From positions 9,961,179 to 10,025,178 of the forward strand of contig CM038228.1 in NCBI GenBank assembly GCA_021442155.1: DNA of 64,000 nucleotides, written 5' to 3'. This stretch comes from Cymbidium sinense. Its lineage: Eukaryota > Streptophyta > Magnoliopsida > Asparagales > Orchidaceae. Positions 12,180 to 23,896 of the stretch are shown piece after piece (the stretch's first letter is position 1; every line of letters begins with the position of its first letter). The notes beneath the pieces were generated by a model. It did not search any database. It had not been told where the DNA came from and saw only the letters and a program-made list of their open reading frames with translations. Position numbers and translations under genes: made by a program.

Positions 12180-15019
12180 AATTGAAATTATTTAGAGTTT
12201 AAAAACACATTATTAAAGGGAGGAATAGAGTAGCTAAATAATGGTTTCAATTGAGAAAATTTTAATGGAAGAAATGATTAGATAGAAGAGTATCTAGATT
12301 TGTGTTGGAAGGGGAGGCATTTGGTGGAGACAGTTGAAAAATTTTGCGAGCGAATCTATCGTCAAATAGGGAAGAGTTTGAGCAAATCTTTTGGTTTGTT
12401 ACAAGCAAAAATGTAGAAGAAATTTATAAATATAAGGCAACAAAATAATGATTCAATTTGATACAAAATTAACATCCTTATCCCTTATATATTAATTAAT
12501 TAGTACACCAAGTGAAGTGCTATGGATTTCTTAGAGGATTGAGAATCGACCTTTAATTCAGAATTAAGATTTTTGCGAAATTAGTAGAGTGTTAATTATT
12601 GGAAGATGAGAGAAAAAAATATAGATACAATGCAAAATAAAAAATGAAGATGGAACAAAAGAGTTAGATAAGATATATATTGCTTTTAAGAAGTATTGTA
12701 AAGAAATATTATATATGAAATACATTCCTTATAAAAAAAATGAGGAAATAAAGTGCTAAATATGTTAAAAAGCCAAATATAAATTTTAGAATAAAAATTG
12801 TTAGTGAATGATACATAAAATTTTATCTTGGAAAATCTTTGTGAGAGATTTTCTTGAGAGTTTAATATGCATCACACTCATTTATGTCTAAGCTATTTTA
12901 AATACATTATGTTACATTTATACTTTAGTGTTCAAATTTTATTTCCCTCATGGTGATTGTATAATTGAAGAAAAATGTATTGACATTTTGATATATAGAA
13001 ATTTTCATATAAATTAATTTTATTATTTAATTGGTTGAAATTGATCTTGAGAATGGATTTCTTGACAAATATTTTGCTACAAGAGTGTTGGAAGAAAAGG
13101 GTTAGGTTTGATTTACTAAAGGTATTTTATTTTTTCTTTAGTGATAGCCTCTTTACTACATATTCAATGTGACAAGCATAAAAGGTGATTTAATATTTTT
13201 ATGTAAAGTGGTTAAAGATGCATTTGGATATAAATCTATTTTGGTTGTGAATGAGTTTCTAATGTATTTAGGAATTGTTTTAAGAGATAGAGTTTTAAGT
13301 GCACAATTACTATATTTAAAACATTTGTAAATGCTCTAAAGAAAGAGTTGAAAAGTCAATTATGAATTAATCAAGAGGTTTTTTGTGCAATTTATCCATT
13401 TTTCTATTTATTAAGAAGAAAAGATGGTTTAATGAGATTGGTATTGATTACAAAATTAAATAGAGTGATTGTCAAAAATATTAATGATGACTTATTTGAT
13501 TAGTTGGAAAGAAATTTTCTATTGTTGGAAATATCATAGTTAGAATGAGAGAAGGTGACATTGTAAAGACAACATTTAGCACTAAATTAGAATTATTATG
13601 AATTCTTAGTTATGCCTTTTGATTAACTAATACATGTTTATGGGTATGATGAATATAATTTTGACCATATCTTATCAATTTGTCTTTATATTCATATGAT
13701 ATAATCTACTCCAAGTAGGATCATGCCAAGATCTAATAATGTTAAACCGAGAGAGCACCAATTATTTTGCTAAATTCTTAATGTGAATTTTGGTTGAAAG
13801 TATTGTTTCTTTGGGGCATATCATTGTGAGGAAGGCATTTCAATAATTAGAAAGTTAAGAGTAGTTAGCCATGACCAAAAATTAGAAGTGAGAAGTTTTA
13901 TTTAGTTATACAAAGATTTTGTGCATAGATTTTCATATATTGCATCACCTTTATCCAGCTTATGAGGAAGTGAAATTTGGTGACAGATGATTATAGTAGA
14001 ATTTCTAGAGCTTAAAATGCATTCTTGTATTAACAATCCCATAGTATAATTTTTAAATTTATAGTGATGCTTCTTTAAAAGGTTTAATATTTAATGTGAG
14101 AACAAGAAGGTGATTCTTATGCTTGAAATTAAAACCACATAAGAAAAACTATCCAAATGATTTAATTAGCTATCATTTTTTCTTTGAAGATTTAAGGCAC
14201 TATCTACATAAGATGGAGATATTTACATATAAAAAAAGTTTAAAATATTATCACCATAAGAATTAAATTGATAGAGGCATTTTATTAATAAGATTACAAT
14301 CTTGATATATATGTCAAAAAAAAGTTATGTTTGTTGGTGCTGAGCAAAATGGTAGAATCTATTAAAGCGATAATTAAGATATGCTCTATAGTTAGAAATT
14401 GGAACACTGAGTGAGAGAACAAGTATTATATTAGATGGAGGTTCAACCTACTTTGGAAGACAAAATTAAAATTGCACAAAAAGTGATGGTTTACAAAATC
14501 AACAAATCAAAATGCTAGTGGAAAAGACATTACAATTGATGAATAGAGTATGCTAAGAAGTAATTCTAAATTGTGGGTACCAAAAGAGGTAAATCTAATC
14601 AAGATTTTTTATTGAAGCTCATAATTATGGTTGCATTCACCCAAGAAAAAAATGTATGAGGATTTGAAAACACTCTTTTTGGTGGCCTGAATGAAGAAGG
14701 ATGTGTGGCAAATATGTATCTAAATGAATCAAGTTGTCAAGTAGAACCAAACCAGTGGAATGCAATCCTTTCTATACGAGTGAAATAAGAAATTATAGTC
14801 ATTGATTTTGTTACATTTCCTGATCAAGATAAGCATGAATATATTTGGTTAATCATTGATAGATTAACAAAGTTACACACTTTTTTTTTATTCGATAGAC
14901 TGATTTTAGAGAAATTAATAGATTGTTCATAAAAGATCGATCATGGAATTCCAAAGTTATTGTATCGATAGATATGGTAGGTTACATCAAAACTGGAAAG
15001 TATTCATGCGGTTTTGAAT
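12180..15019 (+). pseudogene. Ty3/gypsy chromovirus gag-pol remnant, truncated inside integrase
   Basis: Short translated blocks on the + strand follow the chromovirus order. gag near 12,280-12,420: FVLEGEAF, then EEFEQIFWF. RT near 13,400-13,700: RRKDGL.RLV and DDLFD, then YYEFLVMPF where the normal protein has YEFLVMPFGL. RNase H near 14,055-14,240: YSDASLKGL, LKPHKKNYP, DLRHYLH, MEIFTYKKSLKY. Integrase near 14,760-15,010: VIDFVT, D..YIWLIIDRLTKLHTF and GIPKLLY...VTSKLESI. Stops and indels are dense, so this is an old dead copy. It breaks exactly where the + orientation LTR fragment begins at 15,020, in the block following the GIPK motif of the integrase core, showing that the LTR element landed in it. 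Protease and chromodomain were not identified; the clade within chromoviruses is uncertain. Confidence 0.8.
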
Positions 15020-18000
15020 CATTGACCTCATTTTTTATGAGCTCTCAACTCCTCCATTTTAGGCATAGACTTCTCTTAAAATTATGAGTTCTTTTGGTCT
15101 AAAAAATATCTAGTGATTGTGAACACTCAACTAGCTGAGACTTAGAAGAGTTACCATAGAATAAGTCATGCCTGTTAGGAAAATTTTCACCAATGCTTGA
15201 GCCAAATTCCTCACTTCTCCCTTCAAGTCAAACTCCAAATCAAACTAACTCCAAACTCCAAATCAAATCAACATCAAAACTTAAAATCAATTCTAACTTA
15301 ATTGATTTTCTAAAACTCAAATCAATTCCAAATGATTGAAGCTTATGGTTGAAATTTCAAGTTCAAAAATATTTCCTAAGTCATTTGATTCCCTCTTATG
15401 GACTTAGCCTAAATCAAATCCAAATCAATTCAAATTTAAGAAATTTTTCTCATAACATTTATATTCATTTACATTCACATATATAAATGAAATATAAATT
15501 TAAATCAATCAAGCCAAATTCAAAATTCAAATCCAAATCAAAATATTTCCTAAGTCACTTTGATTAAATGGTCTTAGCCTAAATCAAATCCAAATCAATT
15601 CAAATTCAAGAATTTTCTCATAACCATTTATATTCTCATTTATATTCATAAATATAAATGAAATATAAATTCAAATATCAAAAATCAATTCAAAATCAAA
15701 CTCAAATTCAATTAAGCCTTCCAAGTCTAAATCTTGAACTTTAAAATCAAATTCAAATCATGTCAAACCCTTGATTTTTCTTCATGATTCAATCAATCTA
15801 CAATCATGAATTCAAATATAAACATAAACTTTAAACATCAAACCAAAAATCAATTCAAAACTTAAATCCAAATTCAATTAAAATTCAACCTAAGCCTTCA
15901 AGTTAAATTTGAACTTAGCCAAATCAAACTCAAATCAAGCCAAACCTTGATTTTTTTCTTCATGATTCAATCAATCCTTCAATCATGAATCCAAATGTAA
16001 ATACAAACTCCAATCATCAAACTAAAACTAAATTCAAAAATTAAACCCAAGTCAAACTCATGTTCACCCTTTGAACTTGAAATCAAATGAATCAAAACCC
16101 ATTTGACTTCAAATCTCTTGCAAATGGAAATCAAACTCAAATCAAACTTTGACCAAGTCATTTGACCCGAGGCTCACTTGACCCAAAGTGAGCTAAAGTG
16201 CCCCCAAATTCTAATCCTAACCAAATTGGATTGAACTAAGCTACCTAAGTCTCACATTGTGAGCAACAATCATCATAAGATTATCAATCACTCAAATTGG
16301 GTCAAACCAAGTCAAACCTAAGGGTTGACCAAGTCAACACTTTTAAAATAAAACTTAAACTAGCCAAAAATCACTATAGGCCAAATTGATTGAGACCATT
16401 GATAAAAACTCATTCATGATCAATGTTTGAACTTTGACCAAGTCATCATTTGAGCTTCTCCTAGCCCAATTGGCCCATTTGACTAAGTTAACCCAAGTTG
16501 ACCTTAAAAGTCAAAATGTGTGATCTAAGTCAAATTAATTGAAATGTCAATTTCATTCCAAATCACTTGAACTTGACCAAAGCTTGGCCAACTATAACCT
16601 AGCATTGACCTTGAACCCAACTTGACCTATAAGGTCAAATTGAGCCAACAAATATAAACCAAATTGATTGGAAATAAAGATACCATCTATTTCAAATGAT
16701 CAACCAAATATAATCCAACTCATGACTAACCCAAATAGGTTGACCCATTGACCTAAATGAAATCAAATGAACCAAATTCAAATATAAATTAAATTGAACC
16801 AAATGATGCCAAAACATTTCAAATGATCATATGAACTTGACCCAACCTTTGGTTTGACCTAATTTTTGGTCAACTTGACCAGTTGATTCATTTTGACCTA
16901 AATGGGTCAACATGAAAATCATATCAAACCAACTCCAATGAACTTGGCTAACCCATTTTAAATCATACCAAACATATCCAAATTAAAATCAAGGTCAAAT
17001 GACCATTGTACCTAGGCCATGGGTAACCTAAAATGAAAACCACTTGGAATTTGATCAATTCCTTTTCATGGACACTTGACTTCCTCTTAGTGGACCAAAT
17101 GGTCACTAATCGACATGGTACACATGACCCAATGGGTTTGGGTCAGCCCAACCCAAAAGGCTAAAGCGACCACCCCATGGACATGAGCACAAGCACATGG
17201 GAGCTCCTTACTCACTCACACTGGAATGCCATGACACTCATATGACTAACAAATCCATTGAATAGGGTCAATTGGATCAAAATGGCAAAGGAGCTTTGGT
17301 CATCCGATCCTTCAAGGGGAGATATACTCCCCTAATTTCATGTCAAGATCTCTAGCATTCGATTGAGTAATAGGAAGTTTGAGCTAGAATTCCAGAGCTC
17401 CTCCAAGCTTCCTAGAGCCAATTCAACTTCTCCATTCTCAGTTTCTCCAAGCCGAAAATAGAGGTACATAAAACCAATCCAATTCCTCCTTCGAGCACCT
17501 TTAAAGGGCTTAGTCGAACTCATCCCAAACTTCTTCTAAGCTCCAAAGGCAAGGGAGGTGGGACTTTGGTCAAGACCAAATCCATTTGAAGGAGGGCTTG
17601 GTCCATAGAAGATCAATCAAAAACCATCTCAAATCTTCAACAAGGCTTCATCTCCACTAAAGCTACCTCATCAAACTTCGGGTGATAGCCTCAGAGGTAT
17701 GCCTTTAACCCATGCTTAAACTAGAGAGTGTGTGGTATTTTGTGAAGTGGATTTTCATCTCAAGCAAAGTTAGCCATTGGATGTGTCCCCCCTTGCATGA
17801 TGATGGTGTGGGTTGAGTTTGAGCTCAATTTTCGGATCATGCCTAAAGGATGGATGGATGTCCTATCCGTAGGAAAGATTAGTGGATCATGGCCATCCAT
17901 CATACATTTTGGATGGGATATGATCAAGACATAGATCCTTGATTTAATCCTATTAATAGGGCTCGATCTCTATCGATCCTTGATCAAGCGGATGGGGAGA

Positions 18001-21000
18001 AAGCCTCTGTTGATAGCTATGATGTGAGAACTTAAGTGACCTCTCCCATCACATGGAAAGCATGCATGGAGTTAGTCCACATGGTAATGACGGATTAGTC
18101 ACATAATTGGATTAATTACCTAATAAGCTTGGAAACTTCAAATATTCATAACTAATAAAAAAATTAAAAAAACACAAAATAAAATGCATTGGAAAGATAA
18201 TTTAAAGAGAAATATTCTAAAATTAATTTCAATTGATTTTTTGAAGTGATATTGTTTGAATTAGGGTTTTATTGGGAATGTAATTGTATTAATTACTCTA
18301 TAATTATACACTAATTAATTTCAAACTTTCTAGGGTTGATTAATGGGATGATCTCTACCTCCCATGATTTTCTTGAAATTTATTAATGGATTAATTGGGG
18401 TAATTGCTTGGTTCATTCTTAATTACTCTCTTAATCAATTAAATGATTAATTAACCTTTTAAATAGTGATAAATCCATTAATTAATTTTCTTTGATTACC
18501 TTAGAATTGAGTGGACTTAGGGGATTAGAAGTTCTTTCCCATATCTTTTTTCCCTAAGCTTATTTCATTTGGACAAAAACCTAATTAAAGTACAAATTAA
18601 TTAAATAATTTAATCACCTAATTAATCAAACTTTTCAAAATCAAAACATTCCAGAACTTAATCAATTCATCTTGGGTAGGTACTTAGGTGTTCAATAACC
18701 TAAGTAACTTAAAGAAATCAAAATCCAACCCACATGTGTGGGAAGGGTTATGAAAGTACTTAAATTAAATCCTTTAACTTAATGTCATTAATTGTAAGCC
18801 AATTGCATTATGCCCTTTCTTTCCTAGGTGAATTGTGATTTAAATTCTTTGTGATTTTATGTCATACATTGGCTCATAATTATGTGATTAAATATGTTAA
18901 AGTGGTGTAGGTAAAGTTAATACACTTAATTCACACCTTAACCTAACCAAAGCATAATATTGATCTAATCATTTAAAAATTAAACTAAAACATCATACAT
19001 GTGGGAATGAGTTAGACCCAAATATTCTTAGATTTTTAAATTAAAATCAAACTCAAACAAAATTCAAACTCTCCTTAAAATAAATTTGATTTACTTTAAA
19101 TAATCTTATTCATAGGATTGTCTTTAGAATTAATTGTGAATTTACATTTACATTGCTTTCATCTATTTATTTCTTTTCTAGCATGCTAAATGTGTATGCC
19201 ATAGGAAATTCATGCATTCATGCTTCTTTAAAATTAAATTAAAATGAAATGTTTCCTTTATATCAAATTGCATGTTTTGGCTAAAGTAAGAATATGAATG
19301 ACTATTATCACTATTAAATCATAAATTATTTTCAAAACTTATGAATCAATTATCAAAACTAGAAGGTATGCTACTTATAATTATTTATGAGCATGCATGT
19401 GAGCAAAATATAAAGATGTACATAGTGTGGCTTTCCTTCTATTTTCTTTTAGCATAGTATTGAATAGGATTTGGCAAAAGTGTATAGTTCATTTGAAAAA
19501 AAACATAACACTTGCTTAAATCCTTTCCTATTCATTCCTATGTTATTACTTAAGAAGGACATCCACACATACACATATAAATTGCATAAATAAATTAAAT
19601 AAATAAACACAAACTTTTGCATCTTTCTTTTTCCATTCATTTCTTGTACATGCATATGTATTAAGAAAGTGGTATATTAGTCTGACAACCCAGGGTTGAG
19701 ACTTTAAGTATCCCTAAGTAGGTCTTGTACCTTACACCCTTGGTGCTAACAATGGCGTCATACTCACTTATGCCTTTCATACATATAAATGTGCATGTGA
19801 AAAAAATGGATAAAAAGAAATCCCTCTTTTCTACTTAATGAAAATCATGCATCATAAGGCATCTAAATTTTCTGAAGTAACACTACTTAGAATTCATCAT
19901 TAAGGTATGATAAACATTCCTATCTGCATCTATAGATATGCTTAGGATTCATTCATATGCATGTTACACATGTTGGGAAAGAAATGAAATGATGTGTGCT
20001 ATGTGATAGTATTTCACTTTACTTAATCTTAAAATGCCTTTTTTTAATAAGTTTGTTTAGGAAAAAAAATCTAAACTTAGGATTAATTAAAACACATAAT
20101 AAAACATTCACTAAATAAGAATCAAATCTTCTCTTTTCTCTCTCTACAACACTTAGTAATTAATCCTAGGTTCATTCAAACTTAATCAAAACACAAAATA
20201 AATTTAACCCAAATCAATTTAACAACTTAAATGAAACTACTCTATAACTTGAACATTTTCATACTTAAAAAAATCTAAACCTTAAAGCCATAGCTAAGCA
20301 TACCACACAAACCTTAAATGGTGCACACATTAGGCTAAGTCACCATTTCTAGCTTTAGGTTAGGACACTGCATGCTTTGATGTTTGCTTTTATTTTGTGA
20401 TATTATATTTTAGCCTAATTGTTAGGGTGTATGTGCGTAGACTAAATGGAAAGATGATTTAGTCTAATCATTATCTTCTGCAAGAAATTGTGTTTAAGGG
20501 GTGCTGTAATAAAAAATATAAAATTGCTTTTTTATACAGTGCTTATACCCAAAATAGGCAGTGGACTTAGTTACCATGTGTGGAGTGCTAAGTCTAATTT
20601 ATACATATACATGCTTGGTATTGTATGGTTTGTTTAGCTAATCTCTATTTTACAGGTTTTAGTTAGATTTTTTTTCTCATTTTCATGTACTTTTATAATT
20701 AAGATTTTGAAATGATTATTATGGGAGATTAGGAAGGGCATTGATTATAAGATTACATCTTATATACTATGTGAAGCCTTTGGAGGAACCACATTCCAAT
20801 CATCTAAATGAAGGAACCAAAAGAAAAAGAAGAGAAGAAAGAAGAAAGAAGAAAAGAAGAAAGAAGAAATGAAGAATGAAGACTCCCATAATATGAATTC
20901 CTTGCTTAATTGTAATTAATTCATTTTATAATGGGTTGTATAAGGGTAGACTATTTACTTTGGGTTTGTGTGGAGCAGACCATAAATGGTCTTTTATTCT

Positions 21001-21801
21001 ATTGCGCTAGTTTTATAAATTGATTGATGTTTGTTTAATTTGTGCATTAAGATGGCATCTTTTCCTAGTTTCTTCCTTACTTTAATGTATGGCCTGAATG
21101 AAGATTAGGCTCTTAGGAAAAGTAAATTTTCTACCAAACTAATCAATTCAGATTAAAAATAAACAACTCATAACCTCATCTAAAGCCTAAGTTAAAATCA
21201 AGATAAAAGAATCAACAACCCCTTAGCTGGATGTGTACTTTCTTTTCTAACATCATGCATAAAATGTATATTATTTCACTCTTGATTGGAGGGCTTCCAC
21301 CTTTACAAGAGAACTTGGCTTGACCTATGAGGGCCATGGTGGAAACACACCTCCTTATCTTTCTAATTTTGGCCCATAATCTAATTTCTCATGCATTAGG
21401 CATAAAGAATCCTAAAATGTGTTGATTGTCCAAAATAAAAATAAAACATATGAAAAATTTTGTATTAGATTTTATTCATTAAAGCATGCCCTTACATGAT
21501 CTAGTCTCTTAGAGAGTGTGTTTAAGGACTTAGTCTCTTTCTAAATAAATAACAACCTTACTATCTTGCATAAATATATGACTTGTCTACATATTTTAAA
21601 ACCGTAGGAGGAGTTAGTAGGCAGCCACCCCCAGGCGATTGTAAGTCTAATAGTTGGGTGTTTATCACTCTTTATTTTTTTATATAAACTAAATATCTCT
21701 TTATGGAGGCTATAGCAAAATCCTCACCTCTTACATTTTCATAACCTTGTATTATATAAAAATTAACAATTTAATAAAATTAATTCCAAAAAATAATAAT
21801 C
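15020..21801 (+). mobile_element. LTR fragment of the giant Tat/Ogre-type family, + orientation
   Basis: The reverse complement of 24,480-31,544 aligns along this whole stretch. The start, 'cattgacctcattttttatg', matches the 5' terminus of the giant LTR (TGTTGACCTC...) with TG changed to CA. Further anchors: 'agtcatgcctgttagg', the TTGACC-rich block (16,150-17,120), the 'taggtcttgtaccttacacc' block at 19,721, the GAAGAAAGAA purine block at 20,820-20,880, and 'gcccttacatgatctagtctc' at 21,486. It ends at the N gap with about 600 bp of the LTR's 3' end missing. It interrupts the chromovirus integrase. Whether it is a solo LTR or one end of a larger element is hidden by the gap. Confidence 0.88.
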
Positions 21802-21901
21802 NNNNNNNNNNNNNNNNNNNNNNNNNNNNNNNNNNNNNNNNNNNNNNNNNNNNNNNNNNNNNNNNNNNNNNNNNNNNNNNNNNNNNNNNNNNNNNNNNNN
21901 N
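21802..21901. other. Assembly gap (100 N)
   Basis: Exactly 100 N, the usual placeholder for a scaffold gap of unknown size. The flanks are LTR fragments of one family in opposite orientations, so the true distance and even the join are uncertain. Confidence 0.99.
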
Positions 21902-22762
21902 CTTTGATTTCATTCAATTTGGATTTAGGAATGCTTTAGACCAATTTGACCCTTTAGTTAAATTTGGGCTACATAGGTCAATTGGGTTTAATCAAGGCTT
22001 TGATCATGTTCAATAATCAATTTGAAATAAATTTGAGCCATTGGTTGCAATCAATTTGGATTAGGTTTTGATTTGACTCAATTTGGCCCTTTAAGTCAAA
22101 TTGGGTCAACTTAGGTCAAGAGAACTAATTAAGTTTGGTTTGGCTCAATTGATGGTCAAGTCATGTTCCGCAGATTGATTTTAGGTTGGTATGAATCATT
22201 GATTTCAATTGATTTGGCTTTAAGATTTGGTTCATTTGGCTCATGTTGGTTAATTGGGTTACTTTGGTCAAATGACAAAATTGACTTAGTTTGACCAATT
22301 GATTGCAATTGATCAATCAAAGATGATAAAAAGTCATCATAGAAGGGTTTGGATAGGTTAGTTCACTCCAATTTGGGTTGGATTGAAGGTTGGCTAAAAT
22401 GGGTCCTTTAGGCCACTTTGGGTCAAGTGAACCTAATGGGTCAAATGAATTGGTTTTTAGTTGAATTGAGTTTAGATATTGGAATATGAATTGAGATTAA
22501 ATTGGTACTGGGTACATTGATTTAAGGTTGGATTTTGGCTAAGGAGGTAGGCATGAGCTTGGTTAAGCCATAAGATGGGTAAGTCACCTTGGGTCCTAAG
22601 GCTTAGCCTAATCCTATGGCAACCCCTCCTAAAGTCTCTAGGTTTAGTTTAAGTGTTCACTTAGCCCTATGTAAGTGCCCTATGATTAACGAGCTCTCTT
22701 GTAGAATTCTCCTAGACCTATGATGAGAAGATTGAATTCTCACTCCAAAAGTGAGGTCAATA
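21902..22762 (-). mobile_element. LTR fragment of the giant Tat/Ogre-type family, - orientation
   Basis: Aligns in the same direction as 29,870-31,544. The GGTCAA/TTGACC-rich block (21,940-22,450) is followed, after loss of the AT-rich middle part, by 'ctaatcctatggc', 'agtctctaggtttag' and the terminus 'ctccaaaagtgaggtcaata', equivalent to the LTR end 'GAGGTCAACA'. The left side is cut by the N gap. It is the mirror of the fragment across the gap. Confidence 0.85.
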
Positions 22763-22786
22763 GAAACACCTAAAGCATTTCTGAGG

Positions 22787-23095
22787 TCACAGTTTGTGAT
22801 ATATATTTTGGCGAGGAGAGGAAAGTTTGTTTGTAATTTTATGATCTACATTCCCACTAGTTAAAGTTGAGCTCGGGTTGGCAGTGGATTTGCCACGATT
22901 GACTACCTTAGAAGGGTTGTTGGCAAATTTTATAGCCCCTCTTTTAGTATATATGGATTTGTTCACCTTGTTTAGTTGCATTTCTGCTAAGTAGGCATAA
23001 TTCACAGCCTGGGAAAATGACCATACTGTTATCATCTCTAGCTTATCTTGAATTGACTTCTTCAATCCCCCGATATACTGAGTGATGTGTTGACA
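22787..23095 (-). pseudogene. Ty3/gypsy gag fragment
   Basis: The frame reads HITQYIGGLKKSIQDKLEM, then WSFSQAVNYAYLAEMQLNK, and ends with a basic Ser/Asn-rich tail. The pattern 'QYI.GL...I.......A...A...E.Q' is the C-terminal part of the retrotransposon gag domain, followed normally by a CCHC knuckle, which is absent here. Only about 90-100 residues survive. It lies 24 bp beyond the - orientation LTR fragment, but gag of that family (38.3-39.1 kb) is different, so it probably belongs to another element into which the LTR element inserted. Confidence 0.6.
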
Positions 23096-23293
23096 TTTAT
23101 AAATAGTCCACGTCTTGAATCAAGTGAGTATGACGATGACAATAACCTACAAATCGACATCATGCAAGTTGGATCAAAATCAATTCGACCACTATCGAAG
23201 TTACTCAAGCACTGCCTACTCATAAAATAGATCTCATCAAAGTGCTCATAATATAGAAACTATTTAAAGTAGATATCCACATTACTAAGATCG

Positions 23294-23429
<136 letters not shown>

Positions 23430-23670
23430 TACAAGAGAAGGAGATAGAATTCTAGAAAACACTTAATCCATTTTTAATTATACATAAATTGAATTATTGT
23501 AAAAAAAATTCTTAAACATAATCATCAAAGTATATGTATATATATATTAGTTAGAACAAAAGTGAAAGAAGCTCAAATATGTATATATCATTATGTATAT
23601 TTTTATACATACCTAATCAAAAGAAATAAAATAATAATAATAAATGATAAAGATTAATAACTCCTCCAAC

Positions 23671-23896
23671 TAGGGGTGTCAATTCGGGTTGACGGATCGG
23701 GTTCAGGTCCAACCCAAATTTTCATGACCTGAACCCGACCCGAATATTATATGGGTTGAAAAACCCAACCAAACTTGACTCAACTCAGACTCAAGTAGCA
23801 CAAACCCGGCCCATTTAACCTACTTATCTGATTGCTGAAATATTACAACTAACCAACGCAATCCATTTTACATAGTTACCCCAATAAAGGCAAAAA
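23671..23896. mobile_element. Left end of a hAT-like element, interrupted
   Basis: Begins with TAGGGGTGTCAA, the same terminal sequence type as the complete element at 58,917-59,694, and continues with alternating 'cgggt/acccg' and 'aacccaa' motifs typical of subterminal repeats in this group. The preceding 8 bases, CCTCCAAC, would be its target copy. The other end is not found nearby: the giant retrotransposon is inserted at 23,902, so any remainder must lie beyond 50,913, where a hAT transposase remnant exists. Confidence 0.6.
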
